The notes below the pieces were generated by a model. The model saw only the letters and a list, made by a program, of their open reading frames with translations. It did not search any database and was not told the DNA's origin. A program made the translations under genes and the position numbers. From Actinomycetes bacterium (lineage in GTDB: Bacteria > Actinomycetota > Actinomycetes > Actinomycetales > Microbacteriaceae), in NCBI GenBank assembly GCA_023450335.1, contig JAEXHA010000130.1, positions 1-5,606 on the forward strand: a DNA stretch of 5,606 nt, read 5' to 3'. Position 1 is the first letter of the stretch, and every line of letters starts with the position of its first letter. This document shows positions 1 through 3,169 of the stretch, piece by piece.

Positions 1-6
1 GCGCAT

Positions 7-20
7 CGCCTGAGCAGGCG
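7..20. other. Short inverted repeat at the left edge, function unknown
   Basis: CGCCTG and CAGGCG face each other with only AG between them, giving a small GC-rich hairpin with an effective loop of four bases. No T-run follows on either strand, so it is not a clear intrinsic terminator. A plus-strand frame entering from the left (CGC ATC GCC TGA) would stop at 11-13, so a plus-strand gene outside the window could end here and converge on the membrane-protein gene. Too little is visible to claim that gene. Confidence 0.25.
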
Positions 21-33
21 TCCACTCCCCTCC

Positions 34-54
34 GCCCGGCGGTCAGCGCCGGGC
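34..54 (-). terminator. GC-only hairpin over the stop codon of the HAAS-like gene; possible weak terminator
   Basis: The arms GCCCGGCG (34-41) and CGCCGGGC (47-54) are perfectly complementary over 8 bp, with a 5-base loop that contains the TGA stop of the minus-strand membrane-protein gene (43-45). The stem is strong, but no U-tract follows on the minus strand. If it terminates transcription it does so as an L-shaped, U-less hairpin, as reported for some high-GC actinobacteria. Otherwise it may simply protect the 3' end of the mRNA. Confidence 0.35.
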
Positions 55-984
55 CTTGAGGAATCCGTCGATGACGTCCCACACCGCGACGCCGGCGATG
101 ACGAATCCGGTGAGAATCTCGATGATCTGCTGCACCGTGGGTCCCTCGCCGTCGGTGACGAGCGTCGGGAAGAACTCCGGGTCCAGTAGCTGACCGTTCA
201 TCAGCAGCCAGAGGGCCGGCACAGCGACGGCCAGCGCGAGCGCGGTGTTGGCCACCGCGAGCGGCAGCGTCCAGCGGCCCTTCACGAAGACGGCCACCGC
301 GAGCACCGCTTCCAGCGCCATGGCGACGAACAGACCGGTGATCCACCAGGGCCACAGCCCCTCGGCGAGGATCGGCAGCCGCATGCCCGGAACGAAGCCG
401 AAGAAGTGGTCCCACAGCACGGCCCCGGCACCCACCAGCAGCAGGATCACCGCCGCGACCATGTCGGTGAACGTCGCGCCGCTCTGCCGGGGCTCGGGCA
501 GCCTGTCCAGCGTCCAGGTGGTCGGCGGCTGCGCGTCGCGCCGGGCGTACCGCTCCACGATCGCGAAGACGAGCGTCGTCCAGAACACGACGTGGACGGC
601 CACCGTGAGCGTGATGCCGATCGTCGTGCCGATCACGACACCGGGCGCGGCGCCGCTGAGCACCTGGCCCAGGGCGACGCCGACCGCGGCGCATACCGGC
701 ACGATCCACAGCAGCAGCTTCACAAGGCGCAGCCAGTCGAGGTAGTAGCGGGGTCCGATCAGGTGCAGCGGCCGGTCGGCATAGCCGGCCGCGAGCCCAT
801 CGGGGTCGCCAAGGCCGGCGAGCACGTCGCGCTCGGCGACATCGACGGCGATGCCGGCGGCCACGCGGTCGTCGATCTGGTCGGCGACCGATGCGTGCAG
901 CTCGGCGGCGACGTCGGCCCGCTGCGATTCGGGCAGCGAGCGGATGACCGCGTCGATGTAGCGGTCGGTCAAGGTGGTGGTCAT
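43..984 (-). CDS. Six-TM membrane protein with N-terminal HAAS/DUF1700-like domain, PadR partner
   Basis: This 313-residue protein has no sequence-specific function I can name. Residues 1-75 are a soluble helical domain (LTDRYIDAVIRSLP, then ELHASVADQI, then LGDPDGLAAGYADRP). This pattern is typical of the HAAS/DUF1700 or permease-prefix domains found beside PadR regulators. About six hydrophobic segments follow, near residues 87-109, 116-141, 174-195, 211-234, 239-262 and 285-308, with a basic end (LKARR). The ATG at 984 lies one base after the padR stop and is preceded by GGGGAGGG (990-997) at a 5-base gap, so the two genes are co-transcribed and probably translationally linked. By family precedent the HAAS domain is thought to communicate with the PadR partner, and the membrane part may sense envelope stress or a lipophilic ligand; that is inference. 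No catalytic motif or ATPase was seen. The gene is intact. Confidence 0.85.
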   Translation of the reverse strand: MTTTLTDRYIDAVIRSLPESQRADVAAELHASVADQIDDRVAAGIAVDVAERDVLAGLGDPDGLAAGYADRPLHLIGPRYYLDWLRLVKLLLWIVPVCAAVGVALGQVLSGAAPGVVIGTTIGITLTVAVHVVFWTTLVFAIVERYARRDAQPPTTWTLDRLPEPRQSGATFTDMVAAVILLLVGAGAVLWDHFFGFVPGMRLPILAEGLWPWWITGLFVAMALEAVLAVAVFVKGRWTLPLAVANTALALAVAVPALWLLMNGQLLDPEFFPTLVTDGEGPTVQQIIEILTGFVIAGVAVWDVIDGFLKARR

Positions 985-985
985 G

Positions 986-1321
986 TCAGCCCTCCCCGGG
1001 CAGTGCGGCGATCGCTGCGGCGATCGCGGTGAAGTCGGTGGTCAGTGCCGCGGCCAGACGACGGCCGGCATCACTGGTGCGGTAGAACTTGCGGGGTCGT
1101 GATTCGTCGGTGTTCCATTCGCTGACGAGGTGCCCCTGTTTCTCGAGGCGCCGCAGCAGCGGATACAGCGTGTTCGCGTCGGTCTCGAAGCCGCGGGCGG
1201 TGAGCTCTTCGAGCAGCGCGTAGCCGTACCCCGCCTCTTCGAGCAGTCGCAGACATGCGAGCACGACGGTGCCGCGCCGCAGTTCCTGCAGATGCGTCTC
1301 GAGCGCTTCGGTATCGGTCAT
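986..1321 (-). CDS. PadR-family transcriptional repressor
   Basis: From ATG 1321 this encodes 111 residues, the usual size of a short PadR (subfamily 2) protein: a winged helix plus a short C-terminal dimer helix. Diagnostic stretches are RRGTVVLACLRLL (residues 15-27), GYGYALLEEL (31-40), the recognition region ANTLYPLLRRLEKQGHL (49-65), and the wing RPRKFYRTSDAGRRLA (75-90). The C-terminus is alanine-rich. An in-frame GTG at 1345 would add eight residues (MTHSTVSF), but it lies upstream of the predicted -10 box and inside the operator, so ATG 1321 is preferred. The ATG has no Shine-Dalgarno sequence, which fits a leaderless mRNA. It is first in an operon with the HAAS-like membrane protein. 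PadR proteins usually repress their own operon and are released by small phenolic or drug-like ligands; the ligand here is unknown. Confidence 0.92.
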   Translation of the reverse strand: MTDTEALETHLQELRRGTVVLACLRLLEEAGYGYALLEELTARGFETDANTLYPLLRRLEKQGHLVSEWNTDESRPRKFYRTSDAGRRLAAALTTDFTAIAAAIAALPGEG

Positions 1322-1357
1322 GAATGACACTGTACTGTGTGTCACACACTATCGCAA
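1321..1357 (-). promoter_or_regulatory. padR operon promoter, predicted leaderless
   Basis: Read on the minus strand, TTGCGA (1357-1352) is followed by a 17-bp spacer and TACAGT (1334-1329), each matching 4 of 6 consensus positions of a sigma-70-type promoter. Seven bases separate the -10 from the A of ATG 1321, so the expected transcription start coincides with the start codon. This agrees with the lack of a ribosome binding site and with the common use of leaderless mRNAs in actinobacteria. It is a prediction from sequence only. Confidence 0.6.
1327..1348. promoter_or_regulatory. Overlapping palindromes, probable PadR operator
   Basis: Two palindromes overlap. ACACTGTACTGTGT (1327-1340) pairs at 6 of 7 positions about its centre, and TGTGTG-T-CACACA (1336-1348) has perfect 6-bp arms around one base. 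Together they cover the predicted -10 box and part of the spacer of the padR promoter, where a bound dimer would block RNA polymerase. The position argues for PadR autoregulation. The element also lies about 70 bp upstream of menC on the other strand, so an effect on menC is possible but unproven. Confidence 0.55.
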
Positions 1358-1402
1358 ACTACACATCATTGGATGCCATGAGTCGAGCTTGCGCGGCCAC
1401 AC

Positions 1403-1408
1403 GAGAGG
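1403..1408 (+). promoter_or_regulatory. Shine-Dalgarno site that fixes the menC start
   Basis: GAGAGG lies 8 bases before ATG 1417. The frame is open further upstream, with ATGs at 1324 and 1378, but neither has a comparable site, and 1324 sits inside the padR promoter. I see no convincing -35/-10 pair for menC in the shared gap. Confidence 0.7.
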
Positions 1409-1416
1409 ATGGGGGC

Positions 1417-2409
1417 ATGAGCGCACTCCCGCCCCTGGCCGACCTCATCGCCGATGCCCACGTCGTGGCGCTGCCGATGGCCACGCGCTTTCGCGGAGTC
1501 GACGTGCGGGAGGCGCTGCTGCTGCGCGGTCCCGAAGGGTGGACCGAGTTCTCCCCCTTCCCCGAGTACGACGACGCGGAGTCCGCCGCCTGGCTCGCCG
1601 CGGCGATCGACTTCGGCTGGCACCGGCAGCCCGAGCCGGTGCGCGACCGCATTCCCGTGAACGCGACGGTGCCGGCCGTCCCGGCGGTGCGCGTGGCGGA
1701 GGTGCTGGCTCGATTCGACGGATGCCGCACGGCCAAGGTGAAAGTCGCCGAACGCGGCCAGTCGCTCGACGACGATGAGGCCCGCGTGCGCGCCGTCCGC
1801 GAGACGATGGGCCCCGAGGGGCGCATCCGCATCGACGCCAACGGCGGCTGGAACCTCGACGAGGCCGAACGCGCATTGCACCGCCTGGCCGAGTTCGACC
1901 TGGAGTACGCCGAGCAGCCGTGCGCGACCGTCGACGAGCTCGCCGAGCTGCGGCGCCGCGTGAAGTACATGGGCATCCCCATCGCCGCCGACGAGAGCGT
2001 GCGCAAAGCCACCGACCCCCTCGCGGTCGCCCGTGCCGGTGCCGCCGACCTGCTCGTGGTCAAGGCCCAGCCGCTGGGCGGCGTGCGCCGGGCACTGGAG
2101 ATCGTCGCCGAGGCGGGGCTGCCGGCGGTCGTCTCGAGTGCGCTGGACACCAGCGTCGGCCTCGCGATGGGCGTCGCCCTGGCGGCATCACTCACCCAGC
2201 TCGACTACGACTGCGGCCTGGGCACCGCGTCACTGTTCACAGCCGATGTGGCATCGGCACCGCTGCGACCCCGCGACGGCGCATTGCCAGTCGGTCGCAT
2301 CGACGCCGACCCCGCGCTGCTGCGCGCGCATGCGGCATCCCCCGAGCGCCGGCAATGGTGGCTCGACCGCCTCGAGCGCTGCCGCGGCGTGCTCGCGCGC
2401 GTCAGCTGA
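1417..2409 (+). CDS. menC: o-Succinylbenzoate synthase (MenC)
   Basis: This 330-residue enzyme dehydrates SHCHC (2-succinyl-6-hydroxy-2,4-cyclohexadiene-1-carboxylate) to o-succinylbenzoate in the menaquinone pathway, in the cytosol with Mg2+. It belongs to the enolase superfamily, muconate-lactonizing subgroup. Residues 1-90 are the N-terminal capping region, including FSPFPEYDD (45-53), typical of actinobacterial MenC. The barrel then carries the KxK catalytic pair K107/K109, metal ligands D140 (IDANGGW), E166 (YAEQP) and D192 (ADES), and the opposing lysine K216 (VVKAQPLGG). SALDTSVGLAMG (241-252) and DCGLGTASLF (265-274) are further family landmarks. No key residue is missing. The length is near that of the actinobacterial family (about 320-330). 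ATG 1417 is chosen for its Shine-Dalgarno site; upstream starts would add up to 31 poorly conserved residues. No other men gene is in the window. Some family relatives also act as N-acylamino acid racemases, but the motif context favours MenC. Confidence 0.93.
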   Translation: MSALPPLADLIADAHVVALPMATRFRGVDVREALLLRGPEGWTEFSPFPEYDDAESAAWLAAAIDFGWHRQPEPVRDRIPVNATVPAVPAVRVAEVLARFDGCRTAKVKVAERGQSLDDDEARVRAVRETMGPEGRIRIDANGGWNLDEAERALHRLAEFDLEYAEQPCATVDELAELRRRVKYMGIPIAADESVRKATDPLAVARAGAADLLVVKAQPLGGVRRALEIVAEAGLPAVVSSALDTSVGLAMGVALAASLTQLDYDCGLGTASLFTADVASAPLRPRDGALPVGRIDADPALLRAHAASPERRQWWLDRLERCRGVLARVS

Positions 2410-2410
2410 C
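2401..2410. other. Palindrome GTCAGCTGAC shared by the menC and TetR-gene stop codons
   Basis: The two convergent genes overlap by 8 bp (2402-2409). The overlap lies in a perfect 10-bp palindrome, so on each strand it reads GTC AGC TGA and both proteins end in Val-Ser-stop. No room is left for an intergenic terminator, so each transcript must run into the other gene unless termination occurs within coding sequence. Confidence 0.9.
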
Positions 2411-3028
2411 CTCGACCAGCAGGGTCACGAACTTCTCGAGCCGTTCAGCCAGCAGGTCCCCGGCCTCACGCACGTTGCGGCCTTCGATCGCTGCGGCCAT
2501 CGACGTCTCGATCGAGGTGGCCAGCAGCAGCTGCGCCGTCTCGGCCGCACTCAGCCGCAGGCGCAGGCCGTGCGCCTCCACGACCGTGGCGATGATCACC
2601 TCGACGCGCTGCCGCATGCCCTCCTGCCACGCGAGGTAGGCCGCCGCCATGCGCGGATCACGCAGCGCCTGGGTGCGGATCTCACTGATCAGCTGCGGCT
2701 CCATGTGCTCGCCGAGCGAGACGCCGATGACCTGACGCACGAGAGCGGCCGGCGCCAGCCCTGCCTCGGGGCTGAGATCACGCACGCGCCCGGCGACTTC
2801 ATCCATCTTCGCCTCGGCCATGCGCGAGACCAGTGCGAGGAACAGCTCTTCCTTTGATTCGAAGTTGGAATAGAAGGCGCCGCGGGTGAACCCCGCGCGT
2901 TCGCAGATCGCCTCGACCGAGGCACCGTCCATGCCGACCTCACCGAAGAGCTCGTGGGCGGCATCGAGCAGGCGGGCTCGGGTCTGCTCACGGCGACGAC
3001 TCATGGGTCGCGTTGCCGTCTCGCTCAT
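2402..3028 (-). CDS. TetR/AcrR-family transcriptional regulator, probable repressor of the MMPL gene
   Basis: The 208-residue protein has a classic TetR N-terminal helix-turn-helix: TRARLLDAAHELFGEVG (residues 16-32), SVEAICERAGFTRGAFYSNF (37-56), then ESKEELFLALV (57-67). The rest (about 70-208) is all-helical, with GVSLGEHMEPQLISEIRTQA and LRLRLSAAETAQLLLATSIE, the ligand-binding and dimer part; its ligand cannot be read. ATG 3028 is preceded by GGGAGG (3037-3042) at 8 bases; an internal ATG at 3004 is possible but less well placed. The gene diverges from the MMPL transporter across a gap holding two matching palindromes, the standard arrangement for a TetR repressor that controls itself and an exporter and is released by an exported or toxic compound. 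Its 3' end overlaps that of menC, which is probably incidental to function. Confidence 0.93.
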   Translation of the reverse strand: MSETATRPMSRRREQTRARLLDAAHELFGEVGMDGASVEAICERAGFTRGAFYSNFESKEELFLALVSRMAEAKMDEVAGRVRDLSPEAGLAPAALVRQVIGVSLGEHMEPQLISEIRTQALRDPRMAAAYLAWQEGMRQRVEVIIATVVEAHGLRLRLSAAETAQLLLATSIETSMAAAIEGRNVREAGDLLAERLEKFVTLLVEVS

Positions 3029-3107
3029 GCCGTGCGCCTCCCTTCCCTCACCGGCTCATCCGATATTCACACCGACTCTCCAGAATTGCGGGCCCGTGCA
3101 TCGCTAC

Positions 3108-3123
3108 GATACAACAGTGTATT
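3108..3123. promoter_or_regulatory. TetR operator half of a tandem pair, site 1
   Basis: ATACA (3109-3113) and TGTAT (3118-3122) are perfect 5-bp inverted arms around the spacer ACAG. The site matches the stronger palindrome 17 bp downstream in arm sequence and spacing (ATACA-N4-TGTAT). It overlaps the predicted -10 box of the TetR gene. The assignment to the adjacent TetR protein is inferred from position and from the repeat of the same form. Confidence 0.7.
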
Positions 3124-3143
3124 GGATACAGCGCTGTATCGAA
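3116..3143 (-). promoter_or_regulatory. Tentative TetR-gene promoter
   Basis: On the minus strand TTCGAT (3143-3138), a 16-bp spacer and TACACT (3121-3116) form a weak sigma-70-like pair. The boxes lie within or over the two operators, which would give autorepression. The -35 is poor, and another TANNNT hexamer, TATCGT, lies a few bases downstream, so the exact promoter is uncertain. For the transporter strand no convincing -35/-10 pair was found; TACGAT (3105-3110) is the best -10-like hexamer. Confidence 0.35.
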
Positions 3144-3144
3144 T
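3121..3144. promoter_or_regulatory. TetR operator site 2, near-perfect 24-bp palindrome
   Basis: The core GATACAGCGCTGTATC (3125-3140) is a perfect 16-bp palindrome. Outside one mismatched pair (G3124/G3141), the flanks ATT and AAT also match, so 11 of 12 pairs are symmetric. It shares ATACA-N4-TGTAT with site 1, and the two centres are 17 bp apart, so two dimers could bind neighbouring or opposite faces. It ends 25 bp before the transporter start codon, well placed to block initiation or clearance. Confidence 0.82.
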
Positions 3145-3160
3145 CGTCCTGATCCCGTAC

Positions 3161-3164
3161 GGAG
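3161..3164 (+). promoter_or_regulatory. Shine-Dalgarno site that fixes the GTG start of the MMPL gene
   Basis: GGAG stands 5 bases before GTG 3170. The first in-frame ATG lies 37 codons further on, inside the first transmembrane helix, so GTG is the only start that preserves the conserved RWSFRHPWRVL head of MMPL proteins. Confidence 0.75.
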
Positions 3165-3169
3165 TCTCT

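Noticed and set aside
1322..1345. GTG 1345 as the padR start, adding eight residues
   Set aside because: It lies upstream of the predicted -10 box and inside the operator palindrome, and the added residues do not look like the PadR family N-terminus.
1324..1416. ATG 1324 or 1378 as the menC start
   Set aside because: No Shine-Dalgarno site, and the extra residues are unlike MenC. ATG 1324 overlaps the padR promoter, while ATG 1417 has GAGAGG 8 bases upstream.
1359..2195. Minus-strand frame opposite menC
   Set aside because: Ser/Arg/Ala-rich antisense shadow; menC on the other strand has complete catalytic residues.
3121..3144. The palindrome as a transcription terminator
   Set aside because: It sits between divergent starts, has no loop or T-run, and repeats the arms of the neighbouring site, all of which fit an operator better.
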